Notes: generated by a model from the letters alone, not told the origin. A stretch of 64,000 bases of DNA from Bin87 sp965220055 (GCA_965220055.1 CBDCPE010000002.1:124001-188000); one strand, 5' to 3'. Numbered from the stretch's first letter, positions 24,978 to 34,468 are shown. Program-made: numbers and translations.

Positions 24978-26555
24978 ATGGCGTTTCGGGAGGTTTCCAG
25001 GATGGAGATAAAAGAGATCATCCGCCGTTGGCAGGCGGGGGAGAGCCCGGGGCGGATTGCCTTTGGGACCGGGCTGTCCCGCAATACGGTGCGGAAGTAC
25101 CTGGCGGCGACTGAGACCCAGGGTATCGCCAGGGACGGGCCGACTCCCGATGATGAGCAGTTGGTCCGGTTGGTTGGGATTAGCCGGTCAGGACCGCGGC
25201 AGGCGGCGACGCCACGGCAGGACCAGTTGGCGCCGTGGGCAGACCAGATCTACCAGTGGATCACCAACGACCGGTTGCAGATGACCCGCATCCACGAACT
25301 GCTGGCCATGCGGGGATGCCAGGTGTCGTACCCGTCGCTGCGCCGTTTCGTCATCAATCGCAACTGGCGGTGGCGCAGCAAGACCACGGTGCGGATGGCA
25401 GACACGCCGCCCGGTGAGGTGGCCGAGGCCGACTTCGGCCGGTTGGGCATGATCACCGACCCGGCCACGGGCAAACGCAAGGCGGTGTGGGCCATGGTCA
25501 TCGTGCTCTGCCACTCCCGCCACTGCTTCGTCTGGCCCATGCAGCAGCAGAAGCTGGCGGACGTGATCGCCGGTCTGGAAGCGGCGTGGGCCTTCTTTGG
25601 CGGCATGCCCAAGTACCTGGTCATCGACAATTTCCCCGCTGCCGTGGTGGGCACCGACCCACTGCATCCCATTCTCACCAGAGGTTTCCTGGAGTACGCC
25701 CAGCACCGGGGCTTCATCCCCGACCCGGCGCGGGCAGGCCACCCCAAGGACAAACCAAAGGTGGAGCGCAAGGTGCCCTACGCCAGGGAACGCTTCTTCA
25801 AGGGCTCCGACTTCGACGACTTCATCCACGTGCGCGCCGCCGCGCCCAAATGGTGCCTGGAGGTGGCCGGCATGCGCATCCACGGCACCACCCACAAGCA
25901 GCCCCTGGTGATCTTCCAGGACGAGGAGCGTCATACCCTGCTCCCCTGGGACGGCGTGCCCTATGAGATCACCAACTGGCGCACCAACACCGTCCATCAG
26001 GACTTTCACATCAAGTGCCTGGATGCCCTCTACTCCGTGCCCTCCCACCTCTGCCGGCCCGGCCGGAAGGTGGAGGTCAGGGTGGACAGCAAGCTGGTGC
26101 GCATCTACCACCGCGGCCAGCTGATCAAGACCCACCCTCGCCAGCCCAAGGGCGGCCGCTCCACCGATGTCGCCGACTATCCCCCCAGGATCGCTCCCTA
26201 CACCACCAGGGCTCCCGACGGGCTCAAGCGCGAAGCCGCCAAGCTGGGGCCGGCGGTGGGCGAATTCGCCCAGCGGCTATTTGAAGGCGACCATCCCTGG
26301 TCCAAGATCAGGCAGGGACACAAGCTGCTGCGTCTGGGCGACCGTTACACCGCCCAGCGCCTGGACGCCGCCTGTCAGCGGGCCCTGGACGTCGACCTCA
26401 TCGACGTGTACCGCGTGGAGCGCATCCTGGTCCAGGCTTTGGAAGAGGAAACCACGTCCCAACTGCCCCTGCCCCTGCCCCTGCCGCCCGGCCGCTTCGC
26501 CCGGCCCGGATGCGTCTTCGCCCAAAGCGACCCGTACCGCCAGAAGTCGGCCTGA
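24978..26555 (+). CDS. istA: IS21 transposase IstA
   Basis: A 525-residue DDE transposase. The N-terminal helix-turn-helix (IKEIIRRWQAGESPGRIAFG, then TGLSRNTVRKYL) binds the transposon ends. The catalytic core shows EADFGRLGM (first Asp), LVIDNFPAAVV (second Asp) and KPKVERKVPYARE (Glu). A second start at 25002, preceded by GGGAGG, is equally good. The stop is 13 bases before istB, as usual in IS21. Length and motifs look complete, so the element may be active. Confidence 0.92.
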   Translation: MAFREVSRMEIKEIIRRWQAGESPGRIAFGTGLSRNTVRKYLAATETQGIARDGPTPDDEQLVRLVGISRSGPRQAATPRQDQLAPWADQIYQWITNDRLQMTRIHELLAMRGCQVSYPSLRRFVINRNWRWRSKTTVRMADTPPGEVAEADFGRLGMITDPATGKRKAVWAMVIVLCHSRHCFVWPMQQQKLADVIAGLEAAWAFFGGMPKYLVIDNFPAAVVGTDPLHPILTRGFLEYAQHRGFIPDPARAGHPKDKPKVERKVPYARERFFKGSDFDDFIHVRAAAPKWCLEVAGMRIHGTTHKQPLVIFQDEERHTLLPWDGVPYEITNWRTNTVHQDFHIKCLDALYSVPSHLCRPGRKVEVRVDSKLVRIYHRGQLIKTHPRQPKGGRSTDVADYPPRIAPYTTRAPDGLKREAAKLGPAVGEFAQRLFEGDHPWSKIRQGHKLLRLGDRYTAQRLDAACQRALDVDLIDVYRVERILVQALEEETTSQLPLPLPLPPGRFARPGCVFAQSDPYRQKSA

Positions 26556-26568
26556 GGAGATTATACCC

Positions 26569-27336
26569 ATGACACGCGTAACCGAACTCACGCCTTTGCT
26601 CAAGCAACTCCGCCTGGGGCAAATGGCCACCACCCTGCCCGAGCGCATCGCCCTGGCCCGTCGTGAACAGCTGGACTACGCATCATTCCTGGAGATCATC
26701 CTCAGCGACGAGGTCAACCGCCGCGCCCACCGCCGCATCGAAGTCCGCCTGAATGGCGCCGGTTTCGAGGAGACCTGCCGGCTGGAGGACTTCGACTGGT
26801 CGGCGTCCGTCACCCTGGACCGCCGATTGCTGGACGCCGTCTGCTCCCTGGAGTTTCTGGACAAGCACGAACACGTGCTGCTGGTGGGACCCGCTGGCGT
26901 CGGCAAGAGCTTCCTGGCCCAGGCCCTGGGCTACTCGGCCGTCCGCGCCGGATACACCGTGCGCTTCAGCCACGCCGACGACTTCTTCAGGGCCATGGCA
27001 CAGGCCAGAGTGGACAACTCACTGGACCGCGCCTTCCGATCTTTCCTCACCCCCGATCTGCTCATCCTCGATGACCTGGGCCTCCACCGGCTCACCGCCC
27101 AGCAGTCCGCCGACCTTTACGAACTCATCCTCAACCGGCACCGATCCTCCAGCTTCATCATCACCAGCAACCGGGCCGTCGAAGAATGGCTCAGCCTCTT
27201 CGACGATCCCATCCTCGGCAACAGCGCCTTGGACCGCCTGGCCAACGCCAGCTACCAGATCGTCATCGAGGGCACCAGCTACCGGGAACGGCTGTCACCA
27301 CACCGCGCCCTGCTCAACAACCAAGGAGGTGATTGA
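26569..27336 (+). CDS. istB: IS21 helper ATPase IstB
   Basis: A 255-residue AAA+ ATPase that controls target choice for IstA. Walker A GPAGVGKS lies in LLVGPAGVGKSFLAQALGYS and Walker B in LLILDDLGLHRL, with the sensor-like IITSNRAVEEW following. The ATG at 26569 follows GAGGAG. Length is normal for IstB. Confidence 0.92.
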   Translation: MTRVTELTPLLKQLRLGQMATTLPERIALARREQLDYASFLEIILSDEVNRRAHRRIEVRLNGAGFEETCRLEDFDWSASVTLDRRLLDAVCSLEFLDKHEHVLLVGPAGVGKSFLAQALGYSAVRAGYTVRFSHADDFFRAMAQARVDNSLDRAFRSFLTPDLLILDDLGLHRLTAQQSADLYELILNRHRSSSFIITSNRAVEEWLSLFDDPILGNSALDRLANASYQIVIEGTSYRERLSPHRALLNNQGGD

Positions 27337-27430
27337 CCGGCCAACCACAACCTGATATTAGCTAAATCACCGCGCTCCCAAGGTGGTCAAAGACCGTGAA
27401 AATCTCGGTCAATGACGGTGAAAATTCACA

Positions 27431-27839
27431 CGACTGGAACAACAACGTTCGATACCTGCGCGGCTACACCGTCACCCACTCCATGGCGATCACCATCCGC
27501 CGCATCGATGACGCCGGCGCCACCATCGACGCCGTATCCGCCGCCGCCGGCGACAGCCTGGAGTTTCACAGCATTTCCTTCGGACACCAGAATTCAACCG
27601 CACTGGCATCCACCGCGCGCGCCGACGCGGTCACCCAGGCGCACCAGCTCGCCGCCGCCTCGCACCGTTGGCTGGGACCCCTGCTATCCCTCACCGAGGG
27701 TCAGGTCCCCTTCGCAGCCCCCGCCTATCTCAACACCCGCGCCGAGAGCCTTTCGGCCAGCGCGGACTACCCCACCAGCGTCTCGCCCGGCGTCTCCGAC
27801 ATCGCCATCGCCGTGCACGCCACCTTTGCCCTGGAATAG
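27431..27839 (+). pseudogene. SIMPL (DUF541) domain, C-terminal fragment
   Basis: From the IS21 end the frame reads LRGYTVTHSMAITIRRIDDA, then LEFHSISFGHQNST and SPGVSDIAIAVHATFALE, the second half of a SIMPL domain (periplasmic or surface protein of unclear role). The first half is missing here. A matching N-terminal fragment lies at 30612-30824, so one gene may have been split by rearrangement. Confidence 0.7.
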
Positions 27840-28202
27840 CCCCGATTCCAGGTTTTCGCGCGCACCGTCTCCAGGCCCGGAAAAGCCGTTTTTGGCCCTC
27901 CGGGCCGTTTGTTATTGCAAATATACGCAGATACTTGCCCTGCCTGTGGGTGTCGCCCAATAGCCTTTATGTAAACCATTTTGGCCCTTTTTCGCCCTTT
28001 CAGTACGCCCGTCCTTATTTTTGCCGCCCCGGTTTCAGCCGCTTTTTCACCCCTCTCCGACCCGATTGCCTTTTCGGGTCCGCAGGCCCCTCACAGCCCT
28101 TCCAGCGCCGTTTTCGCCGCCTTCTTGCCGCCTTGCGCTTAACCGACCAGGGATTTACCGCCCTCACCCTACAATCTGGCAAATGCAGCTGCAATCCCTG
28201 CG
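27840..28202. other. Intergenic upstream of the sigma gene, no gene recognised
   Basis: C/T-rich DNA with several GCCGTTT motifs (for example near 27880 and 27910) like those of the nearby arrays, but without a regular step. No gene, and no clear promoter. Confidence 0.45.
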
Positions 28203-29501
28203 ATGCCCGACCTTCTCACCAACAGCAACATCGGCGACGCCGACGACCAATACCCCAACGACCTGCTCACGCCGGCCCAGGAACTCGCCTATGGCCGCGC
28301 CATCGAGATCGGCAAACATATCACCGACATTACCCACGACCCCGCGGTGCCCCAGAGCGCCCGGCCCATCCTGGCCGATCCCTCCCTCCCCATCGACGCC
28401 GACCTCGTATCCGTAACGCTGCTGCACCAGCTGGCCGCTACCCTCGATACCGCGCTGGCCGAGCTCGGCGTTCCCCAACCCGACTCCCTGGACGGCGCGA
28501 TCGCCAGCTACGCGATCACCCACTCCCTGGCCACCGCCCGACCCGACTTCCACGAGGCCCACGCCTTCCGGATAATCCGCTACCCCTCCGGCGCCCTGGC
28601 GCTGCTGCATCCCCAACTCGCCCGGGAGGCCGACGACTTCGCGCGCATCGTCTCCGACCGTTACAACCAGCCCCTGGACATCCACGCGCTCACCCAGTAC
28701 CCGAACAATCTCCGCGAGACCGTTTCCTCCCTCTCCGAGTTCCTGGAGCAGCACTACCGCAGCATGCTCCAGCGCGCCACCGAGGCGCGCAACCGGCTGG
28801 TCATTCACAACCACCGCCTGGCGCGTTCGCAGATCCCGGCCACGTCAAACGCCGGCGAGGACCGCGAGGACCTGGTCCAGGAGGCCCTGCTCGCCCTGTT
28901 CCAGGCCGCCAATCGTTACGACCACCGCCGCGGCAACCGCTTCTCCACCTACGCCATCTGGTGGATCCGCCAGTACGTCAAACGCGCCACCGACAACCTG
29001 CACCGGTCGATACACCTGCCCAACAACGTCCACGACGACGCCAGGCGCCTCTACCGCTTCCAGCTTGAACTCGAAGCCAGTCTCTCCCGGGCCCCCACCG
29101 ACGACGAGCTCGCCGCGGCCACCGGCATGACCGTACCGCGCATCCACGAAGTGTTTCAGCTCACCCAGATGGACCTGTCCCTGGACATCCCCCAGCCCAC
29201 CGACGCGTCCGCGTTGTCACCCATCGAGTTGCCCGACCAGGCCACCCCCTCTCCCCACGAGGAGACCGTGAACCGCCAGGTAATCTCCAGCATCGCCGGC
29301 GCCCTGTCATCGCTCAGCCCCCGCGAGCAGGACATCATCTCCAGGCGCTTCGGCCTCGGATATCCTTCGCCCCAGGACTACGCCGAGATCGCCGCCGCCC
29401 ACTCCATATCCCGCCAACGCGCGCAACAGATCGCCACCAGCGCCCTCGCGGCTCTCCGACTCGACCCCCAGGCCGTCGAAGCCTACCGCCTTCTCGACTG
29501 A
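28203..29501 (+). CDS. Sigma-70-family RNA polymerase sigma factor (group 2/3-like)
   Basis: A 432-residue sigma factor. Region 1.2-like LLTPAQELAYGRAIEIGKHI is near the N-terminus, then a non-conserved insert of about 150 residues, region 2 (EDLVQEALLALFQAANRYDH; FSTYAIWWIRQYVKRAT for -10 recognition), region 3 (PTDDELAAATGMTVPRIHEV) and region 4 (LSPREQDIISRRFGLG; EIAAAHSISRQRAQQIA for -35 recognition). It would direct RNA polymerase to an alternative promoter set. A terminator follows, then a 15-bp array. A truncated copy with its own array is at 8245. No anti-sigma gene is visible. Confidence 0.9.
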   Translation: MPDLLTNSNIGDADDQYPNDLLTPAQELAYGRAIEIGKHITDITHDPAVPQSARPILADPSLPIDADLVSVTLLHQLAATLDTALAELGVPQPDSLDGAIASYAITHSLATARPDFHEAHAFRIIRYPSGALALLHPQLAREADDFARIVSDRYNQPLDIHALTQYPNNLRETVSSLSEFLEQHYRSMLQRATEARNRLVIHNHRLARSQIPATSNAGEDREDLVQEALLALFQAANRYDHRRGNRFSTYAIWWIRQYVKRATDNLHRSIHLPNNVHDDARRLYRFQLELEASLSRAPTDDELAAATGMTVPRIHEVFQLTQMDLSLDIPQPTDASALSPIELPDQATPSPHEETVNRQVISSIAGALSSLSPREQDIISRRFGLGYPSPQDYAEIAAAHSISRQRAQQIATSALAALRLDPQAVEAYRLLD

Positions 29502-29551
29502 TCCCGGCCCGTCCTGCCCGCTGCCCGGCCCCTTTCCGACGCTTTGCCGTT

Positions 29552-29572
29552 CTGACGTCACGGCGTCAGTTT
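29552..29572 (+). terminator. Terminator after the sigma gene
   Basis: CTGACG pairs with CGTCAG around TCACGG, followed by TTT. The hairpin is identical to that at 9099 after the truncated copy. Confidence 0.65.
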
Positions 29573-29578
29573 CGTCTA

Positions 29579-29830
29579 CCGTTTCCACTGATTCCGTTCT
29601 TACCGTTTTCGCGCTTGCCGTTTCCCCCGTAACCGTTTCTCCTATTGCCGTTTGCAACTGTCACCGTTTCCACCCACACCGTTTTTACTCGTGCCGCAAC
29701 GTCGCCAGCCGTTTTCTTCTCATGCCGTTACTCCCCTTACCGTCACGCCACTTGCGGTTTACGCTCACACCGCTCGCCGCTTTCACCGATCACCGCATCC
29801 ACGTATACCTTGTTCAACCCATACCGCCCT
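29579..29830. repeat. 15-bp periodic array with CCGTT core, second copy
   Basis: CCGTT-like cores start at 29603, 29618, 29633, 29648, 29664, 29679, 29694 (CCGCA), 29709, 29725 and so on, steps of 15 with occasional 16. The variable bases differ from those in the array at 9126-9410, so the period and core are conserved rather than the whole unit. Confidence 0.85.
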
Positions 29831-29902
29831 CATCGGTCACGCTTACTTTTCCAGCTGCCTACTACGCCAACCGTTTCATACCACTGGCCATGTGCACCCT
29901 CG

Positions 29903-30056
29903 CCGCTCCCCCGCCTGGGGGCATGACCTCATGCCGTTCCCCCTCCTGGGCGCATAGCCTCATGCCGTTCCCCTCCCGAGCGCATCACCTCCAGCCGTTC
30001 CCCCGCCTGGGCGCATAACCTCCAGCCGTTCCTCACCAGGCCGCGTAACCTCCCGC
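29903..30056. repeat. 31-bp minisatellite, about 4.5 units
   Basis: GCCGTTCCCCCTCCTGGGCG-like units recur with GCCGTT at 29933, 29964, 29994 and 30025 (steps 31, 30, 31). Each contains GCGCATAACCTC. The GCCGTT core links it to the adjacent 15-bp array, and 31 is close to two 15-bp steps. Confidence 0.85.
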
Positions 30057-30181
30057 TTGCCTGACGACACTGCTATCCGCCGCCCACCGCTTCAGCAACC
30101 ACAGTGCCCTACGGGCCAGCCACATAGGTATTTCTTGAACTAAACACCCCGCCACCACGCTTTCCAGGAGACTCTATAAGC

Positions 30182-30265
30182 ATGACACTCAGCAACCTGG
30201 CCGCTCCGGTAACCGCACCCCCAAGCGTCATTTATGACACCATATTCGCCGGTTTGCCGTCCTGA
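30182..30265 (+). CDS. 27-residue ORF, probably a truncated gene start
   Basis: The ATG follows AGGAGACT. The peptide (MTLSNLAAPVTAPPSVIYDT) ends inside another copy of the TTTGCCGTCCTGACGTCACG hairpin sequence. It is probably the start of a gene whose body was replaced by the repeat module. Confidence 0.3.
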   Translation: MTLSNLAAPVTAPPSVIYDTIFAGLPS

Positions 30266-30339
30266 CGTCACGCCGTCACTACACCCTACCGTTTATGATC
30301 AAGTCGTCTACACCGTTTCGGCTCCCACCGTACCCCGTT

Positions 30340-30611
30340 TTTCACGGTTGCCGCTTTGGCCCCTGCAGTTTTCCACGCGGGCCGCATCGCGCATTTACGC
30401 TTCCTGTCCAGGCCGCTTCCCACCGCAGCCGTTTTGACCCAGACCGTCTCACCACCCACCGACTTCGCCGCTTGACGGCGTCACCTCCCGCGTGCCTGCC
30501 CGCACGGTTACCCAACGCCTACGGCCTTGGCAACCGCGGCGCCCACCGGGCGAACCGCATACTACGCGATCTGGTGGATCCGCCAGTACGTCAAAGGCGC
30601 CTCCGATATCC
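30340..30611 (+). pseudogene. Duplicate of 9430-9672 with sigma region 2.4 fragment
   Basis: Homologous to the segment after the array at 9.1 kb. It includes a block almost identical to 9580-9672 and encodes YAIWWIRQYVKGASDI, a fragment of sigma region 2.4. It joins directly to a SIMPL fragment. Confidence 0.65.
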
Positions 30612-30824
30612 TTCCGTCGACGCAATCAACCATCTCCGTCTACGCCATCGGCTCCACCCAGGCCGAGCCCGACCGGGCCGTGATCTCCTTCGCGGTCACC
30701 GCAACCGACACCGCCGTCGAGCTCGCCCGCAACGAAACGGCCCGCTCGTGGACCAAGGTTTCCAAGTACCACACCCAATACGGTCGCCCGGAGAGCCAGG
30801 TCGAGTACGTTCTCTACGGCGGAG
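30612..30824 (+). pseudogene. SIMPL (DUF541) domain, N-terminal fragment
   Basis: TISVYAIGSTQAEPDRAVIS followed by FAVTATDTAVELARNETAR is the typical beginning of a SIMPL domain. It ends at about 30820 where a 5'-truncated NYN gene begins in another frame. It could be the missing half of the fragment at 27431-27839. Confidence 0.6.
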
Positions 30825-31635
30825 GTGACATCCCATACCGTAGCCCAGGCGATGACCGACGTCGGCCGGATCTTTGGAGACGTGCTGGGAGGAAATGCGT
30901 TCGGCGACTGGAGCCTCAGGCCCGAGGATGGCCGAGCATTCACCGAGGCCGGCATCGCGCTCTACCACGCGCCCCGCACCATGGCCGGTGAGGACCGGTT
31001 CGATCCGTCCATCCTGCTGGAGGTCTGCGATTGGATCCGCGACCGGGAGGATTGCCAGTTCATCATCCTGGGATCGGGCGACTCGGACTACCAGGTCCTG
31101 GTGGACCGCGCCCGGGCGCTGGAGTGCAGGATCATTCGGTGCGCCTTCCGCCAGGCCGTGGGCCGAGAAATGCTCGCCGCCGCGCCGCTGTTCCCGCTGG
31201 AGGCCGAGCTGGGGATCTACCTGGCCGAGCACGGCGACGTGGAGGTCCAGACGCGCGCACCGCAGGAAAACGCGGCGTCATCCGGAACACGCGGCGTCAT
31301 CCGGCAACGCAGCGGCCCTCGGCGCCTTCATCACGGAGACGAACCGCCTCGAGGACCGCATGAACTTCGTCGGCTACAACGTGCTCTGCAACCAGTGGAT
31401 GCTGGACTGGGGCATTGCCTGGAACGAGTACGAATGCCGCAAAGTGGTTGACGGGCTGGTGGAGGCCAGGCTGGTGGAGGCCGGCGTCGTCGAACGCCAC
31501 GACGCGTTCAACCCCAACAACCCGCAGGTTCCCACCGCGGCGATACGGCTGGTGCGCACCAACGAGACCGTGCGAAATACGCTGGGCTTCAACCGCCCGC
31601 CCATCAGAAGCACCGTCCTGCCGGCATCAGGTTGA
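30825..31635 (+). pseudogene. NYN-domain (PIN-like RNase) protein with C-terminal winged-helix-like domain, frameshifted
   Basis: The NYN core is visible: EVCDWIRDREDCQFIILGSG then DSDYQVLVDRARALECRIIR, preceded by FGDWSLRPEDGRAFTEAGIA. The usual first strand with the initial Asp/Asn is missing, cut at the SIMPL junction. At 31270-31304 a 19-bp tandem duplication shifts the frame. Removing it joins QENAASSG to NAAALGAFITETNRLEDRMN and to a C-terminal helix-rich domain (WNEYECRKVVDGLVEARLVE). Both the 5' truncation and the duplication inactivate it. Confidence 0.8.
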
Positions 31636-31906
31636 CTGCCGCCGACATTCTCCAAGCTGCCGCAGAATACACAACGCGCTCCATCTTCATTCATTCCTTT
31701 TGCTGATCCTGCGTCATCGTAACGCGCGGATCCCGCAGTCGGCGGCCTTGAGTTCGGAGCGGTAAAATTGGAACCAAGCTGGTGGGAAATCTCCGAATGC
31801 TGGTTCACGTAATGGATGTTGCGCGAACCAAATCTGGTATCCATTGGGGATATCCTGGAAGGAAAGTTTCAAAATCAAGCCTGTAGGGTAAAAGGGGACC
31901 ACCGGC

Positions 31907-33460
31907 CTAAAAGGGTTCCCTGTACTCTGGCGGCAGAGCCCTTCTCCCATTCTCAATGGACCTCATGGTCTCTCTCCAGGTCCTATTTGTTCCAGTCGCT
32001 GCGTCGCTGTCTCTACCCGGGCTCGCCATCCCATGACGTGACGTGACCGCCTTCGCAGTTTCATCGAGGCCAGGGAATAGAGTCTCACGCGTGATGTGGA
32101 GCAATTCGAGCTCCTTCAAGATGCGGCTCTTGCATCCGGCTGGGATGGTAAACGTGTAGTGATGATAGCTTGGCATCGACTCGTTCCATCGGGCAATCTG
32201 GCCGCGCTCAAACCTCTCGTGAAATGCCGATAACAAGAACGCTCCGGACTGGGCCCTCAGTCGCTCGACCGACTGCTGGGGTTCAACGACGAACACCCGG
32301 AACAAGTCCCGCGGGTCGATGCGAGGCTGAAAGTGGGGTTTCGCTATCCCGATCAGGTGGTAGAGCCTGTTCATCGCCTGGGAATAATGTAGTCTGGGCC
32401 AATCGCAGCCGCGCCGTTTGCCCAGCAACAGGCTCTGTTCCGCGCGGGTGAGCTTGGCGAAGTTCGCTATCACGCTGACGGTGTCGCTGTTGTACGGCTT
32501 TACCATGCTGTGAGGGACGGCGAACACGTGCAGGCGTCCCTCGTCGTCAATCAGGTCTCCCTCACAAGCGTAAAACAGTGCCACCAACGGGTTCTTGGTG
32601 ATGTCCAAGAGCCTGGTCTTGAGCCCATGGTGCTGCGCCAGGACCCATTGGTCCAATGCCGAAACCATCCCGGAGAAGTCCTCAGGACGCCGTGTCATCA
32701 TGTCGAGCAACATCCGACCTTCGCTTTCCCGCAACTGAGAGCGTCGCATCGCTGACGGGCGCAATTTCCAGCGTTTCCCTTCGCCGCGGTAATACAGTTC
32801 AAAATCGCTCGTCGCGCTGTGCGACTCACGTAGGTTCAGGCACACATCAATCAGGTCAGCCACGCGCCTGATGACCGTCTTGGCCGGTGATTCCGGATCT
32901 TTGGCAGGGTCAATATGCCGAAATAGGTGGGCCCGCCAGGGGCGTGTCGCCGTCAGATCAGTTCCGGTCAAGTTGGCAGCGGCGAATTCGGCCTGGTCCA
33001 CCGTGGCGCCCCGCAGGACGGCATCCTTCAAGTCCGCGTATTCGAACCTCGCTCCGGTCAGGTCAGCGGCCTCCAGGTTCGCTTCCCGCAGGTCTGAGTT
33101 GAGGAAACTCGCCCCCTGGAGATTGAAACTGGCATATGGATTGCGAAAATCGGTCCGCGCCAGGTCGGTAAAACTGAGGTCGGCCGCGGGATATTCCGTA
33201 GCCTGTTCGACGGAGCGGCCCTGCTCGTGCTCGGCCCGCTGCACCAGCAAGGCACCGATGCGCGTCCCGCTCAAGTCGCGTTGGTGTCCGCCGCTCGCGG
33301 GAGGATGGCGTACCGTATCCCAGACGTTCACATTCGCGTTCCAATGTTGAACGCCCTGCAGGAACAGTTGAAGGTCCTCATCATTCGCCATGGCCGCGCT
33401 CGTTATTGGGGTGTCGTCTGATTGGAGAGATCCTTTGATCGACCGGATCTCCAAAGTCAT
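31907..33460 (-). CDS. FRG-domain protein with N-terminal pentapeptide repeats
   Basis: A 517-residue protein. Residues about 85-165 form pentapeptide repeats (ADLSFTDLARTDFRNPYASF; LREANLEAADLTGARFEYAD), a right-handed beta-helix. The C-terminal half is an FRG domain: ELYYRGEGKRWKLRPSAMRR, then LAQHHGLKTRLLDITKNPLV and an ALFYACEG strand. FRG proteins are common in defence islands but their activity is not settled. The start at 33460 has GGCGGAA upstream; an ATG at 33391 is the alternative. The beta-helix may act as a recognition or mimicry surface. Confidence 0.85.
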   Translation of the reverse strand: MTLEIRSIKGSLQSDDTPITSAAMANDEDLQLFLQGVQHWNANVNVWDTVRHPPASGGHQRDLSGTRIGALLVQRAEHEQGRSVEQATEYPAADLSFTDLARTDFRNPYASFNLQGASFLNSDLREANLEAADLTGARFEYADLKDAVLRGATVDQAEFAAANLTGTDLTATRPWRAHLFRHIDPAKDPESPAKTVIRRVADLIDVCLNLRESHSATSDFELYYRGEGKRWKLRPSAMRRSQLRESEGRMLLDMMTRRPEDFSGMVSALDQWVLAQHHGLKTRLLDITKNPLVALFYACEGDLIDDEGRLHVFAVPHSMVKPYNSDTVSVIANFAKLTRAEQSLLLGKRRGCDWPRLHYSQAMNRLYHLIGIAKPHFQPRIDPRDLFRVFVVEPQQSVERLRAQSGAFLLSAFHERFERGQIARWNESMPSYHHYTFTIPAGCKSRILKELELLHITRETLFPGLDETAKAVTSRHGMASPGRDSDAATGTNRTWRETMRSIENGRRALPPEYREPF

Positions 33461-33989
33461 TATCTATTCCGCCGGAGGAGTATATACGTCTCGACCGGTA
33501 GTGCTCCGTGACTGGATGGATAGTCGTGCAGATCCCTGGCGTTGCCGGGTTTTCCATCGCTGACGTCGTAGTCCTGAGGCGGTCACGCAATTTTCCTGCG
33601 GCACGTCATTCAGGTACCGGGGGACACTTCGTATGCGCCGCCGGCGATTCCGATAAGATGCAGCCGGTCCGGCATTCTTGATTGATCCTGATCGTCCGCA
33701 TAACGGCTTGCCGGCTCGTCTCCATCCCGTTACAATCCCAGCCGCCATCGTGGTTGCAGAGTGCCAATCGCCCGGCACTGACCGAGTTCAGTGGGGTGCT
33801 GATTGTCGCAACCAAATTGTGACCGCAAGCATGGCGACGTACCAATCGGCGGGCCGCGTTGGCTTCGGTCATCGCGAACGCAGGGCGGCATTCGCTCCAC
33901 ACTCGCGGCGCTAGTGTGGAAACTCGATTGCCGCGCTCACTGCTCCCGTTCCTGCGGCACGATTATGCAAGAAGGAGGACAGTCGTTCC
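33461..33989. other. Intergenic, no gene recognised
   Basis: About 530 bp between divergent genes. Both promoters should lie here, but I cannot point to a convincing -35/-10 pair. No structure noticed. Confidence 0.45.
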
Positions 33990-34376
33990 ATGACTACCAA
34001 AGACGGAGAGGCGTTCGTTGCTCGCTACATAGCGGTTGACAGCCACCTCAACGAGCGCAACGGCTCTACGAAGCAGGTGTACGGCGTCGCCGGAGAACGC
34101 CCGGCGGGCCGCAAGCTCGCGGATGACATCGCCAGATACTGCAACCAGCTGGATAGGGAGGGCTACGAGGTCGTCTCGATTTTCCCGCTCACCGCTGGAC
34201 GCGCCGCGGAAGTGTCCGCAGAAGCCACGGAACGCGTGGCCGGGCGAACCTACCAGACCAGCCTGTCAGAGACGGATGAGGAATCGGATTACGTGGATAC
34301 CGGCGTGGGCTACAGCGTGACCGATGGGGTGATTGTCGTCGCCAACCGGCGGCGACGCCGTCAACTTCGGGAGTGA
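33990..34376 (+). CDS. Small hypothetical protein (DUF4177-like)
   Basis: A 128-residue product with AAGGAGG upstream. LADDIARYCNQLDREGYEVV followed by SIFPLTAG resembles small proteins of the DUF4177 type, in which a Gly-Tyr/Trp-Glu-Val-Val strand is central. The C-terminus has GVGYSVTDGVIVVANRRRRR, ending in a basic patch. It lies upstream of the viperin operon. Function unknown; the family relation is tentative. Confidence 0.6.
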   Translation: MTTKDGEAFVARYIAVDSHLNERNGSTKQVYGVAGERPAGRKLADDIARYCNQLDREGYEVVSIFPLTAGRAAEVSAEATERVAGRTYQTSLSETDEESDYVDTGVGYSVTDGVIVVANRRRRRQLRE

Positions 34377-34468
34377 CGTGAAGACGTAACAACCAAGTCC
34401 TTTCCACCGTCCGGTCCGGCGCAGCGCTGCCGCACCGGACGACGTCAGAGGTTCAAAGGACCAGTGCC

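Larger units (their letters stand above)
24845..27430 (+). mobile_element. IS21-family insertion sequence (2.6 kb, intact)
   Basis: The termini TGTCAATTTTCACCG (24845) and the complement of CGGTGAAAATTCACA (ending 27430) are near-identical inverted repeats. Repeated sub-terminal TTTGAC/CGGT blocks lie inside. No target duplication is visible: the left flank is a cut IS256 transposase and the right flank a cut SIMPL gene. Confidence 0.85.
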
